DNA from: Rothia santali
GTDB lineage: Bacteria > Actinomycetota > Actinomycetes > Actinomycetales > Micrococcaceae
Direction of reading: 5' to 3'
NCBI RefSeq assembly: GCF_024199905.1
Contig: NZ_JANAFB010000009.1
Coordinates: forward strand, 1-64,000
Length of the DNA stretch: 64,000 bases
In this document: positions 26,113 to 35,138 of the stretch, piece after piece
How the letters are laid out: each line of letters starts with the position of its first letter
Numbering within the stretch: position 1 is the stretch's first letter
Program-made: the position numbers and the translations under genes
Notes under the pieces: generated by a model
Told to the model about the DNA's origin: nothing
What the model saw: the letters and a program-made list of their open reading frames with translations, nothing else
The model's database searches: none

Positions 26113-26394
26113 ATGGCTAAGAACCGCAGCGAACTCGTGGCCGAGGTGGCCGAGAAGTCCGGCATGAGCCAGGCGGCCGTCAACGGCGTCCTGGATGCCG
26201 TCTTCCAGGTCTTCGAGTCCTCCGTCGCCGATGGCGAGAAGATCACCATCCCCGGGTGGCTCTCCGTGGAGCGCACCGACCGTGCCGCTCGCACCGGGCG
26301 CAACCCGCAGACCGGCGAGGCCATCGAGATCCCGGCAGGCCACGGCGTCAAGCTGAGCGCCGGTTCTAAGCTCAAGGCTGCCGCCTCCAAGTAG
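26113..26394 (+). CDS. hup: HU-family DNA-binding protein
   Basis: Nucleoid protein of 93 residues with the bacterial HU fold: MAKNRSELVAEVAEKSGMSQ at the start and the beta-arm region with RTGRNPQTGEAIEIPAG, the family signature. It lacks the long Lys/Ala-rich C-terminal tail of mycobacterial HupB. The strong AGGAGG just before ATG 26113 fixes the start; the frame extends to 26092 without support. A TTGACG right after the rpsN stop may belong to its own promoter. A strong terminator follows. Confidence 0.95.
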   Translation: MAKNRSELVAEVAEKSGMSQAAVNGVLDAVFQVFESSVADGEKITIPGWLSVERTDRAARTGRNPQTGEAIEIPAGHGVKLSAGSKLKAAASK

Positions 26395-26414
26395 TCGCTC
26401 CAGACTGCACGGAC

Positions 26415-26455
26415 CATCAGGGCCCCGCACCGATCATCGGTGCGGGGCCCTGATG
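26415..26455 (+). terminator. Terminator after the HU gene
   Basis: A perfect 20-bp stem (26415-26434 with 26436-26455, starting CATCAGGGCCCCGCACCGAT), effectively with a very tight loop. No long T run follows, but the hairpin is exceptionally stable and lies 21 bases after the stop codon. Confidence 0.85.
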
Positions 26456-26566
26456 TCGTCCGGAGCCGGACCCGTGGGTAGAATGGGTCTGCTCGCCGGG
26501 GCGGCCACGTCGGTCGCCCGGCGTCCTGATCTCAACCATCGCACCGACCGGGACGGGGGTGACGCG

Positions 26567-27163
26567 GTGCGTCGTCACGACTCGTCCCGCCGCGCCCGCG
26601 TCCTGCTGCGCGGCTGGTCGCTCGCGACCCTGTGCGTCGCCGCGGGCGCGGGATCGCACGCCGTGGTCTCGGGGCACGCGCCCGGACCGGCCGCCCTCGC
26701 GGTGGCCTGGGCGCTGACCGGACTGGTCTGCGTGCTGCTGGCCGGGCGCGGGCTGACCGCACGCCGGTCGCCGCGGGGGTCCTCGCGGCGCAGGCCGCGC
26801 TGCACTGGCTCATGGCCCACGGCGCCCACGCGCAGCTCGGGGGTCCGCCGGCGGGCACGCGGGGCACGACGTCGTGCTCTCCCCGCCCGCGGCGCCGTCC
26901 GCCCAGGCGGAGCCGGCCATGCTCGCCGGGCACCTCCTGGCCGCCCTGCTCACCTACGCGGCCATCCGCCGGGGCGAGGCCGCGGTGGCGGCGTTCGTCC
27001 GCTGCGCGGGGTGGCGGTGCGCTGGCTCGCCGGGCCTGGGGCCCGACCCGTCGTCGTGCGGCCCCCGAGGCCGCTGCCGGTGCGGGCCTTCCTGCGCCCC
27101 GTCCACGCGCTCCCGCTGGCGGGGGCCGCGCCCGTGCGAGGGCCTCCCGTCGTCGTCAGCTAG
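26567..27163 (+). CDS. Hypothetical His-containing membrane protein upstream of copC, three frame changes
   Basis: Small membrane protein that reads through only if three bases are restored. Frame one (GTG 26567) gives two hydrophobic helices (WSLATLCVAAGAG and LAVAWALTGLVCVLLAG). The frame then steps back near 26760, near 26852 and near 27000; the pieces join to a third and fourth helix and a loop with HWLMAHGAHAQ and HAGHDVVL, rich in histidine. The last piece ends VRGPPVVVS-stop at 27163. Each shift is one missing base, at least one clearly in a G run. The histidines and the copC neighbour suggest a copper-linked role, not proven. Confidence 0.55.
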   Translation: MRRHDSSRRARVLLRGWSLATLCVAAGAGSHAVVSGHAPGPAALAVAWALTGLVCVLLAGRGLTARRSPRGSSRRRPRCTGSWPTAPTRSSGVRRRARGARRRALPARGAVRPGGAGHARRAPPGRPAHLRGHPPGRGRGGGVRPLRGVAVRWLAGPGARPVVVRPPRPLPVRAFLRPVHALPLAGAAPVRGPPVVVS

Positions 27164-27225
27164 CCCACCGGAGGCGGCGCCCGTGCCGCCCCGACCCTCA
27201 CCGACGACGAAAGAGACGCCCTTCC

Positions 27226-27927
27226 ATGAACGCAGCAATCCCTGCCGCCGCCCCCGCCGCCCGAGAGCGGGCCGCGGTCGCCGAGGCCTCCGCCCCCGCG
27301 CGGACCTCCGCCCGGCGCCGGTCCCAGCCCGCCGCCCCGCGCCGCTCCCGGCGCCGGATCGGCACCGCCCTCGCGGCCGCCGCGCTGGCGCTCGGCGGCC
27401 TGTTCCTCGCCGCGCCCGCGGCCCAGGCCCACGACGAGCTGATCTCCTCGGACCCCTCCGACGGCCAGGTCCTCGAGGCCACCCCCGACGCGGTCACGCT
27501 GACCTTCTCGGCCGACATCACGCCGGTCGGCAACGCGGTCCGGGTGACCGACTCCAGCGGCGAGACCGTGAGCACCGGCGACGTCGAGGTCAACGGGACC
27601 GACGCCGTCCAGCGGATCGACTCCGACGCCTCGGACGAGACCTACCGCGTGGTCTGGCGCGTGGTCTCCTCCGACGGCCACCCCATCGAGGGCAGCTACA
27701 GCTTCACGGTCGGCACGGGCGGCACCGGCGGCGCGGAGCTGAACTCCAGCGCGACGCCGTCCGCGACGCCGTCCCTGTCCGGCTCGGCCGACGACGCCGC
27801 CCAGGACGACGAGGCCTCCGGCGTCCCGACGTGGGTCGTGGTGCTGATCGGCGTCGTCACCCTCGTGGTGGTGCTCGTCATCGTGGGCATCGTCTTCGCC
27901 CGCGTCAGGGCCTCCCGCCGCGACTAG
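27226..27927 (+). CDS. copC: CopC-domain copper-binding protein with C-terminal membrane anchor
   Basis: Exported copper-carrier protein of 233 residues. A long twin-arginine-rich N-terminus and hydrophobic stretch end in APAAQA, cutting before HDELISSDPSDG, so the copper-ligand His becomes the first residue, as in CopC. The beta-barrel contains DAVTLTFSADITP and VSSDGHPIEGSYSF, which carries the second conserved His. A Ser/Thr/Asp-rich linker and one membrane helix (about 203-225) with a basic tail anchor it to the outside of the cell membrane. Directly upstream of the CopD-CtaG gene. Confidence 0.9.
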   Translation: MNAAIPAAAPAARERAAVAEASAPARTSARRRSQPAAPRRSRRRIGTALAAAALALGGLFLAAPAAQAHDELISSDPSDGQVLEATPDAVTLTFSADITPVGNAVRVTDSSGETVSTGDVEVNGTDAVQRIDSDASDETYRVVWRVVSSDGHPIEGSYSFTVGTGGTGGAELNSSATPSATPSLSGSADDAAQDDEASGVPTWVVVLIGVVTLVVVLVIVGIVFARVRASRRD

Positions 27928-28023
27928 CGCTCCGCCGGCCGGCGCCGGGTCCCGCTCCCGCGGTTCCCGGCGCCAGCCCACCCCCGGCCCCGCGGCCGGA
28001 CCCCACACCCCAGCGAGGATCAC

Positions 28024-30198
28024 ATGCCCACACGCACTCACCAGGCCGCCCCCTCCCGCGGGGCGGTCGCCACCGGGCTCGCGCGCGGCCTGCACCGCCC
28101 GTGGCTGCTCGTCGTGCCCGCCCTGACCCTCGTGCTGACGGCGGTCTCGCTGTGGGCGGCCGGATCCGCCGGGAGCACGGAGCTCAACGACCCCGGCGGG
28201 CTCGTCCGCTGGGGCCTGCCCCTGGCCGAGTCGATCCTGAACCTCTCCATGGCCGTGGTCATGGGGTCCCTCCTGTTCGCCACCTGCCTGCTGCCCCGCT
28301 TCGCGGTCGACGCCGCCGGGCGCCGCCGCCGGCAGCCCGCCTCCGAGGGTGCGGCGACCCCCGAGCGCGGCCAGCGGGCCGAGTACCCGCCGTTCACCGC
28401 GGCGCTCAACCTGGGCGCCGTCGCCGCCCTGACCTGGACCATCGCGGCCCTGTGCACCCTGGTGCTGAGCTACGCGGACATCTCCGGGACGCCGCCCTCC
28501 GCGGACCAGACCTTCACCAGCCAGCTGCTGAGCTTCATGCAGAACATCCCCGCGGGCCAGATCCAGACGACGCTCGTGGTGGTCGGCGCCGTCGTCACCA
28601 CCCTGATCTTCGGGGTGCGCAGCCTGACCGGCCTGCTGCTGACCCTGGGCCTGTCCTTCGTCGGCATCGTGGCGATGGCTCTGGGCGGCCACTCCTCGGG
28701 CGGCGACGACCACATGGGCGCGGTCAACTCCCTGGGCCTGCACCTGCTCGGCGTGTGCCTGTGGTTCGGCGGGCTGCTCGTGCTCGCCTACCTCTCGCGG
28801 CAGCTGGGCGGGCCCGACGCCGGGACCGGCACCGTCCCGCAGAAGCGGCGGGGCACCGAGACGGCCCAGACCCGGCGCGTGCCGATGGCGGTGGCCGTCC
28901 TGCGCCGGTACTCGGCGGTGGCCCTCGCGGGCTTCATCCTGGTGTCCGTCTCCGGTGTCCTCAACGCCGCCGTGCGCGTCCACGGCTGGCACGACCTGAC
29001 CTCGACCTACGGCCTGCTGATCGTGGTCAAGGCCGCCCTGACCGTCCTGCTGGGGCTGGCCGGGGCCGTGCACCGCCTGTGGCTGATCCCGCGGGTCGAG
29101 TCGGGCGAGACCAGCGCCTTCCGCGGGATCTGGCAGGTCATCGCGGCCGAGCTGATCATCTTCGCCGGCATCTCGGCCGCGGCGGTCACGCTCTCGCGCA
29201 CCGCGCCGCCGGTCAACGAGGACCTCGCCACCGACGCCTCGCCGGCCCGCATCATTACCTGGTACGACGCTCCGCCGGAGCCCCAGGGCGCCCTCTGGTT
29301 CACCACGTGGCGCCCCGACTGGTTCTGGGTGGCCGTGGCGCTCTTCGCGGCCTGGGCGTACGTCTGGGCGTTCATCCGGGTGCGCCGGGGCGGGGGCCGG
29401 TGGAATCCGCTGCGGCTGGCCTCGTGGCTGGTGGGGCTGGCGTGCCTCACGGTCGCGACGTCGGGCTCCCTGGCGGTCTACGCCCGCGTGCTGTTCTCGG
29501 TGCACATGATGGAGCACATGTCGCTGACGATGATCATCCCGATCTTCCTGGTGCTGGGAGCGCCGGTGACGCTGCTGCTGCAGGCGCTGGAGCCCCGCCA
29601 GGACGGCACCCGCGGGCCGCGCGAGTGGATCCTGCGGTTCCTGCACTCGACGTTCTCGAAGGTCGTGACCCACCCGATCTTCGTGGGCGTGAACTTCGCG
29701 GCCTCGCTCATCGTCTTCTACTTCACGCCGCTGTTCGGCGTCGCGCTGCGCTACCACGTGGGCCACGAGTTCATGATGGTCCACTTCCTCATCACGGGGT
29801 ACCTCTTCGCGCTGGTGCTGATCGGCATCGACCCGATCCCGCACCGGCCCACCTACCCGTTCCGGATCGTCATGCTCATCGCCACGCTGGGCTACCACGC
29901 GTTCGTGGGCATCGCGATCATGAGCTCGGACACGCTGCTGCAGGCCTCCTGGTACGGGAACCTGGGGCTGGAGTGGGCCGCGCCGGCCATCGAGGACCAG
30001 CAGCGGGGCGGCGCCTTCATGTGGGCGCTGGGGGAGATCCCCACCATGGTGGTCGCGGTCATCGTGGCCGTGCAGTGGTCCCGCTCGGACCGTCGGCTCG
30101 CCGAGCGCCTGGACCGCAAGGCGGATCGGGACGGCGACGCCGAGCTGGAGGCGTACAACGAGATGCTCGAGCGGATGCAGGAGCGCGGCGGCCGGTGA
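28024..30198 (+). CDS. CopD-CtaG fusion membrane protein (copper import / cytochrome oxidase assembly)
   Basis: Integral membrane protein of 724 residues with two halves. The N-terminal half (to ~400) is a CopD domain with about nine helices, including LGGHSSGGDDHMGAV and the later LWLIPRVESGET region. The C-terminal half (~430-690) is a caa3_CtaG domain: VHMMEHMSLTMIIPIFLVLG, YHVGHEFMMVHFLITGYLF and a histidine-rich copper site. Such fusions are common in actinobacteria. With CopC it probably moves copper across the membrane toward cytochrome oxidase. GAGGATCAC precedes the ATG. Confidence 0.9.
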   Translation: MPTRTHQAAPSRGAVATGLARGLHRPWLLVVPALTLVLTAVSLWAAGSAGSTELNDPGGLVRWGLPLAESILNLSMAVVMGSLLFATCLLPRFAVDAAGRRRRQPASEGAATPERGQRAEYPPFTAALNLGAVAALTWTIAALCTLVLSYADISGTPPSADQTFTSQLLSFMQNIPAGQIQTTLVVVGAVVTTLIFGVRSLTGLLLTLGLSFVGIVAMALGGHSSGGDDHMGAVNSLGLHLLGVCLWFGGLLVLAYLSRQLGGPDAGTGTVPQKRRGTETAQTRRVPMAVAVLRRYSAVALAGFILVSVSGVLNAAVRVHGWHDLTSTYGLLIVVKAALTVLLGLAGAVHRLWLIPRVESGETSAFRGIWQVIAAELIIFAGISAAAVTLSRTAPPVNEDLATDASPARIITWYDAPPEPQGALWFTTWRPDWFWVAVALFAAWAYVWAFIRVRRGGGRWNPLRLASWLVGLACLTVATSGSLAVYARVLFSVHMMEHMSLTMIIPIFLVLGAPVTLLLQALEPRQDGTRGPREWILRFLHSTFSKVVTHPIFVGVNFAASLIVFYFTPLFGVALRYHVGHEFMMVHFLITGYLFALVLIGIDPIPHRPTYPFRIVMLIATLGYHAFVGIAIMSSDTLLQASWYGNLGLEWAAPAIEDQQRGGAFMWALGEIPTMVVAVIVAVQWSRSDRRLAERLDRKADRDGDAELEAYNEMLERMQERGGR

Positions 30199-30416
30199 CG
30201 ACGCCGTCCCCGGTGGACGAGGCCGTCCCCAGCGGACGACGTCGGGCCCGCCTGCACCCCGCCGTCCACAGGCGTCCCGCCCCGCCGTCCTCCGCCGGCG
30301 GAACGGGAAATACAATGCCCCGGCCGCTTGTTAGGCTCAGGGACTGAGACGATCCATCCCCGCTCCCGTCCCGGAGGCCGCGCCGCCCCCGGCGGGACGA
30401 GCGAAAGTAGGCACCC

Positions 30417-32351
30417 ATGGTTGACCGTTCCCCGCGCGTGCGCGCCTCCGAGCTGACCGGCCGCGCCTGGCTGAACACCGGCGGCAGGGAGCTGGGGTGG
30501 CCGGACCTGCGCGGGAAGATCGTGATCCTGGACTTCTGGTCCTTCTGCTGCATCAACTGCCTTCACGTGCTGGACGAGCTGCGGCCCCTCGAGGAGGAGT
30601 ACTCGGACGTCCTGGTCACGGTCGGCGTGCACTCGCCCAAGTTCGAGCACGAGGCGGACCCCGACGCGCTCGCCGCCGCCGTGGACCGCTACGACATCCG
30701 CCACCCCGTCCTGGACGACCCCGAGCTCGGCACCTGGCAGGCCTACACGGCCCGCGCGTGGCCGACCCTCGTGGTCGTGGACCCGGAGGGCTACATCGTC
30801 GCCCACCTCTCGGGGGAGGGGCACGTCCAGGGCCTGGTCTCCCTGGTCAAGGAGCTCGTCGACGAGCACGAGGCCAAGGGGACCCTGCACCGCGGGGACG
30901 GGCCCTACGTCCCCCGTCCGCGCCCGGAGGGCGTCCTGTCCTTCCCCGGCAAGATCACCGCCCTGCCGGAGGCGCTGCGGGCGCCGGGCGCGGAGGGCGC
31001 GACCTACCTGGTCACGGACACCGGCCGGCACCGCGTGCTGGAGCTCGACTCCACCCTGGAGAACGTCCTGCGCACCTGGGGCGGCACGGAGAAGGGCTAC
31101 CTCGACGGCGCCGCGGACGGGGCCCTGTTCAACGAGCCGCAGGGCCTTGCGGTCCTGCCGGAGGCCGTGCGCGCCCGGGCGGGGTACGACGTCGTCGTCG
31201 CCGACTCGGTGAACCACCGCCTGCGCGGCATCCGCCTGGGGACCGGGGAGGTCGTCACCGTGGCCGGCAACGGCGTCCAGCGCCTGCTCGACGCCGAGGG
31301 GGCCCGCACGGGCGACCCCAACGTGATCGACCCGGCCGCGGACCCGCTCGAGGTCTCGCTGTCCTCGCCGTGGGACGTCGTCTGGTCGGATCGGGCCGAC
31401 GCCGTCATCGTCGCGATGGCGGGGACCCACCAGATCTTCTCCTTCGACCCGCGCACCGGCTCCCTGGCCGTCTTCGCGGGCACCGGCAACGAGGGGCTGC
31501 TGGACGGGCCCACGGGGGACGCCTGGTTCGCCCAGACCTCGGGCCTGGCGGTCGACGCCGCCGGGACCGTCTGGCTCGCCGACTCGGAGACCTCGGCCCT
31601 GCGCCGCATCGACTTCCGGGACGACGACGTCGTGGTGAGCACCGCCGTCGGCCAGGGCCTGTTCGACTTCGGCTTCCGCGACGGCGACGGCGAGCGCGCC
31701 CGCCTCCAGCACTGCCTGGGCGTGGCCGTGCTGCCCGACGGCTCGATCGCCGTCGCCGACACTTACAACGGCGCGGTCCGCCGCTGGGACCCCGCCTCGG
31801 GCACGCTGAGCACGCTCGCCCAGGACCTGCAGGAGCCCTCCGACGTCCTCCTCGAGGAGCGCGGCGAGGGGGAGGACCCGCTGCTGCTGGTGGTCGAGGC
31901 CAACGCGCACCAGGTCGTGCGCCTGCCGCTGCCGAAGGAGGCGCGGTTCGTGGACGAGGGCGCCTCGCAGACCCAGCGCCCGCCGTCGCTGATCGCGGGC
32001 GGCACGCTGGACCTGGTCTCCCGCTTCGCGGCCCCGAGCGGCCAGAAGCTCGACGACCGGTGGGGGGACCCGACCCAGCTCAAGGTCTCCTCGACCCCGC
32101 CGGAGTTCATCCTGGCGGGCTCGGGCGCGGCCCAGGGCCTGACCCGGACGCTGACCCTGAACCCGGAGATCGACGACGCCGTCCTGCACATCACCGCCCG
32201 CGCGGCGGCGTGCGACGGCGAGCCCGGCGGCGAGATCCCCGACCACGCGGCGTGCCACCTCTACCAGCAGGACTGGGGCATTCCCGTCCGGGTCACCGGC
32301 GACGCCGCCGACGAGTCGGAGATGGTCCTGGACCTGCGCGGCATCAACTAG
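30417..32351 (+). CDS. Thioredoxin-like / NHL-repeat protein (NHLRC2-like)
   Basis: Cytosolic protein of 644 residues. Residues 1-150 form a thioredoxin/TlpA-like domain with WSFCCINC (41-48), giving a CxxC pair at Cys45 and Cys48. Residues ~175-500 hold NHL beta-propeller repeats, seen as repeated VVADSVNHRLRGI, WLADSETSALRRI and AVADTYNGAVRRW units. The C-terminal ~140 residues form a further beta domain. The same layout occurs in NHLRC2 of animals and many bacteria; its precise substrate is unknown. No signal peptide. Confidence 0.87.
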   Translation: MVDRSPRVRASELTGRAWLNTGGRELGWPDLRGKIVILDFWSFCCINCLHVLDELRPLEEEYSDVLVTVGVHSPKFEHEADPDALAAAVDRYDIRHPVLDDPELGTWQAYTARAWPTLVVVDPEGYIVAHLSGEGHVQGLVSLVKELVDEHEAKGTLHRGDGPYVPRPRPEGVLSFPGKITALPEALRAPGAEGATYLVTDTGRHRVLELDSTLENVLRTWGGTEKGYLDGAADGALFNEPQGLAVLPEAVRARAGYDVVVADSVNHRLRGIRLGTGEVVTVAGNGVQRLLDAEGARTGDPNVIDPAADPLEVSLSSPWDVVWSDRADAVIVAMAGTHQIFSFDPRTGSLAVFAGTGNEGLLDGPTGDAWFAQTSGLAVDAAGTVWLADSETSALRRIDFRDDDVVVSTAVGQGLFDFGFRDGDGERARLQHCLGVAVLPDGSIAVADTYNGAVRRWDPASGTLSTLAQDLQEPSDVLLEERGEGEDPLLLVVEANAHQVVRLPLPKEARFVDEGASQTQRPPSLIAGGTLDLVSRFAAPSGQKLDDRWGDPTQLKVSSTPPEFILAGSGAAQGLTRTLTLNPEIDDAVLHITARAAACDGEPGGEIPDHAACHLYQQDWGIPVRVTGDAADESEMVLDLRGIN

Positions 32352-32366
32352 CGCGCGGCGCCGGGC

Positions 32367-33344
32367 TCAGCGGAGGGTGACGACGACGTCGTCGCCCTCC
32401 GGCTGGATGTCGGCCTCGACCGTGAACTTCACGGTCTGGGAGACCTTGCTGACCTCGCCCGTGTAGAGGTCCATCTGCTGGAAGTCCACGCGGGCGGAGC
32501 CGGAGGGGTTCACCAGCTCCCAGTCGCCGTCGGACCGCACCTTGGCGCTCGCGTTGGGGTACTGGGTGATGCTCCAGACGACGTCGCCGTCCACCCGGCC
32601 GTCGAAGTCGTACTCGAAGGGGCACCCCGCGGGGTAGAGGGTGTCCTGCTGCGTGCAGCGGGCCAGTTGCTCTCCCACCTGGGCCTTGACCGAGTCCTTG
32701 ACCTTCTGGCTGGGCTCGACCGCGAGCTTCAGCGGATCCACCGGGCGGTCCGGCACCGTGACGGTGGTGGTGACCTCGGGGGCGGAGAGCAGGTCCGAGG
32801 CGTAGTCGGCCGCGTAGACCCCCGGGTAGAAGACCGGGAAGCTCTGGCCGCCCTGGGGGACGCCCACCTTGCGCTGGTTGAGGGTCGCCGCGCCGGTGGT
32901 CGGGGCGCTGACCTTCAGCACGGGCAGCTCGACGGGGTCGATCTCCCAGGTCGTGAACAGCCCGCCCCAGGTGCCCGTGCGGTGGAGGGCGAAGTCGGTC
33001 GAGGCGTCGGCGTCGTTGATGCGGTACTCGGCGCGGACGGTCGCGGCGTCGTCGTCCTTCTCGACCACCTCGTAGCGCACGTCCTCGATGCTGCGGGCCG
33101 CCTGGCGCAGCGGCTTGCCGTCCATGACGGCGCCGTCGCCCTGCGGCACCTCGGCGTTGAGCAGGCTCAGGGCGCGGCCGCCCTGGCCGTCCTGGATCGC
33201 CTCGAAGTAGGTGCGGACCTGCGCGACGGGTCCGTAGGCGAAGTGCGAGATCAGCGCCAGCGCCCCGCCGGCCGCGACGCACGCGACCAGCACGCCGGCG
33301 CAGAAGGTGGCGAGGACGCGGGAGGAGGAGGTCGCTGGGCTCAT
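32367..33344 (-). CDS. Hypothetical secreted/membrane-anchored protein
   Basis: Unrecognised protein of 325 residues with one N-terminal membrane helix (VLATFCAGVLVACVAAGGALAL written here as residues ~10-31) and a large outside part. The part contains VRTYFEAIQDGQGGRALSLL, reminiscent of small lipoprotein-like domains that precede substrate handling, and two cysteines (CTQQDTLYPAGC) that could form a disulfide. The ATG lacks a ribosome site but TATCGT ends seven bases before it, so the mRNA may be leaderless. It is divergent from the membrane protein at 33422. Confidence 0.65.
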   Translation of the reverse strand: MSPATSSSRVLATFCAGVLVACVAAGGALALISHFAYGPVAQVRTYFEAIQDGQGGRALSLLNAEVPQGDGAVMDGKPLRQAARSIEDVRYEVVEKDDDAATVRAEYRINDADASTDFALHRTGTWGGLFTTWEIDPVELPVLKVSAPTTGAATLNQRKVGVPQGGQSFPVFYPGVYAADYASDLLSAPEVTTTVTVPDRPVDPLKLAVEPSQKVKDSVKAQVGEQLARCTQQDTLYPAGCPFEYDFDGRVDGDVVWSITQYPNASAKVRSDGDWELVNPSGSARVDFQQMDLYTGEVSKVSQTVKFTVEADIQPEGDDVVVTLR

Positions 33345-33421
33345 GGGACCACGATACCCACGACGGACCCGGCGGATCGCCCCGGCACGGGGAGCCCCGC
33401 CGATCGCCTAGGGTGGTGTCC

Positions 33422-34102
33422 ATGGCAGAGCACTTGCGGGACGTCCCGGAGAAATACGGTCGGCCGGTGGAGGGGTTCCACCCCCGGATCCACTCCTACG
33501 GACGGAGGTTCCTGGCGGTGGTGCCCGCCTCGCTGCTCTCCGCGGTGCTCGTGCTGCTGCTGGTCTACCGCCGCCCGGCCGTGCCCTTCGTGGTGCTCTC
33601 GCTGGTCGTCGTCGCGGTCTCGCTGGTGATCGCCTACTCCTACCTGCGCCCGGCCATCGCCGTGCTGACCGACACCCACGTGCTGCGCGGCCGGATGATC
33701 GGCTGGAAGGCGGCGCCCCGGGCGGCGGTCGAGCACACGGTCTTCGCCGAGCGGCTGCAGCCGCGCGGGGCCGGCGCGGGCGGCCGGGGTGCCCTCGCGC
33801 GGTTCAGGAACAGGGGCGTCCCGGCCCTGTGGTTCGTGGGCGCCGGCGGGAAGCGGGCGCTGCGCTTCGACGGGCGGGTGTGGGACGCCAAGACCCTGCA
33901 GAGCCTCTCCTCCAAGGTCACCCCGCGGACCACGCGGTACGCGCGCATCGAGATTGACGACCTGGCCCGCCGCCACCCCGGGCTCGTCGGCTGGCAGGAG
34001 CTGCACCCGAGGCTGCGCTCCGGGCTGCTGACCGCGGCGGTGGCCGTGGTGCTGGCGCTGATCGCCGCGGTGAACCTCTGGCCGGAGGCCTTCGCGCTCT
34101 GA
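33422..34102 (+). CDS. Hypothetical PH-domain-like membrane protein
   Basis: Unrecognised protein of 226 residues. Two hydrophobic segments (about 30-50 and 52-75) are followed by a soluble beta-rich domain that reads like bacterial PH/DUF-type domains (VLTDTHVLRGRMIGWKAAPR), and one more membrane helix at the C-terminus. The ATG at 33422 is chosen; TAGGGT ends eight bases before it, again fitting a (nearly) leaderless start. An upstream GTG at 33413 has no advantage. Confidence 0.6.
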   Translation: MAEHLRDVPEKYGRPVEGFHPRIHSYGRRFLAVVPASLLSAVLVLLLVYRRPAVPFVVLSLVVVAVSLVIAYSYLRPAIAVLTDTHVLRGRMIGWKAAPRAAVEHTVFAERLQPRGAGAGGRGALARFRNRGVPALWFVGAGGKRALRFDGRVWDAKTLQSLSSKVTPRTTRYARIEIDDLARRHPGLVGWQELHPRLRSGLLTAAVAVVLALIAAVNLWPEAFAL

Positions 34103-34199
34103 ACGGCCCGCGGGCCCGCGGGGAGCCGCCGCCGGTTCCGGGGCCCGCGCGAGACCCGGGGCCGCCGCCCGCCTCCGGGGTCCGCGATAGAGTGGCCCC

Positions 34200-34850
34200 A
34201 TGCGCGAACCGTCCCTCTGGGAACTCCAGGTCCAGAAGAACCCCGGCCACTCCCGCTGGTACATCGAGCGATTCGAGGCGATGCGGAGCAGCGGCGCCGA
34301 CCTGCACGGCGAGGCCCGCATGGTCGACGCGATGCTGGGCCGCGCCTCGCGCGTCCTCGACGCCGGGGCGGGCACGGGCCGCGTCGGGGGCGAGCTGGCG
34401 GCCCGCGGGCACGAGGTGACCGGCGTCGACGTCGACCCGGAGCTCGTCGAGCAGGCGCGCGCGGACCACCCGGGGTCCACCTGGATCGCCGGGGACCTGG
34501 CCGAGCTGCCCCGGCTGCTGCCCGCGGACCTCCGGGGCGGGTTCGACGCCGTCGTCTGCGCCGGCAACGTCATGACCTTCCTGGCCCCGAGCACCCGGCG
34601 CGCGGTCCTGGCCGGCTTCGCCGCGGCCTTGAAGCCGGGCGGGCGGGCGGCGGTGGGATTCGGGGCCGGCCGCGGCTACCCGTTCGAGGAGTTCCTCGAC
34701 GACGTCGCCGCCTCGCCCCTGGACCTCGACCTCACGCTGTCCTCCTGGGACCTCCGCCCCTTCGAGGCGAGCTCCGGCTTCCTGGTCGCGCTGCTGGCGA
34801 AGCCCGAGAACCCCGCCCACGCGGCGGGGGAGCGCACCGCCCTCCTCTGA
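34200..34850 (+). CDS. Class I SAM-dependent methyltransferase
   Basis: Methyltransferase of 216 residues. SAM-binding motif I is VLDAGAGTGRVGGELA (near residue 53), the acidic loop is VTGVDVDPELV, and motif II/III DAVVCAGNVMTFL and LKPGGRAAVGF follow. The substrate cannot be told. TAGAGT lies exactly six bases before the ATG with no ribosome site, a leaderless arrangement. Confidence 0.85.
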   Translation: MREPSLWELQVQKNPGHSRWYIERFEAMRSSGADLHGEARMVDAMLGRASRVLDAGAGTGRVGGELAARGHEVTGVDVDPELVEQARADHPGSTWIAGDLAELPRLLPADLRGGFDAVVCAGNVMTFLAPSTRRAVLAGFAAALKPGGRAAVGFGAGRGYPFEEFLDDVAASPLDLDLTLSSWDLRPFEASSGFLVALLAKPENPAHAAGERTALL

Positions 34851-34932
34851 CCCGGGGCCGGCGGCTCTGAGCGTGGGTCGACCGCCCTGGTCCGGGACCA
34901 GCGGCTCTGGCCGCCCCCCGACCCAGCACGCG

Positions 34933-34967
34933 AAAAGGTCCCGTCCGCCGGGTGGCGAACGGGACCT
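34933..34967 (-). terminator. Terminator of tRNA-Gly
   Basis: On the minus strand an inverted repeat AGGTCCCGT...ACGGGACCT is followed by TTTT, placed 8 bases after the tRNA 3' end. This is one of the few classic stem-plus-T-tract terminators in the window. Confidence 0.85.
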
Positions 34968-34975
34968 CGTCTCGG

Positions 34976-35046
34976 AGCGGCTGACGGGAATCGAACCCGC
35001 GTATCAGGCTTGGGAAGCGTGCGCTCTACCATTGAGCTACAGCCGC
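34976..35046 (-). tRNA. tRNA-Gly (CCC)
   Basis: Seventy-one bases fold as a tRNA on the minus strand: acceptor GCGGCTG/CAGCCGC, D arm GCTC-AATGGTA-GAGC, anticodon loop TTCCCAA (anticodon CCC), and T arm ending with GGTTCGATTCC. The 3' CCA is not encoded (TCC then GA). The anticodon stem CACGC/GCCTG has one C-C mismatch at the third pair; most relatives would have GCGTG on the 3' side. Confidence 0.95.
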
Positions 35047-35138
35047 GAGGCCTCCGTGGAGGCACTCGAAACATCGTAGCGCATCACGGCTCCCGGGGCG
35101 AAACCGGCGCGCTGCCCCGGGTGCCCTATGGTTAACAC

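Noticed and set aside
27160-30315. Long minus-strand frame opposite copC and copD-ctaG
   Set aside because: Composition is that of a shadow frame, and the plus-strand genes show clear conserved domains.
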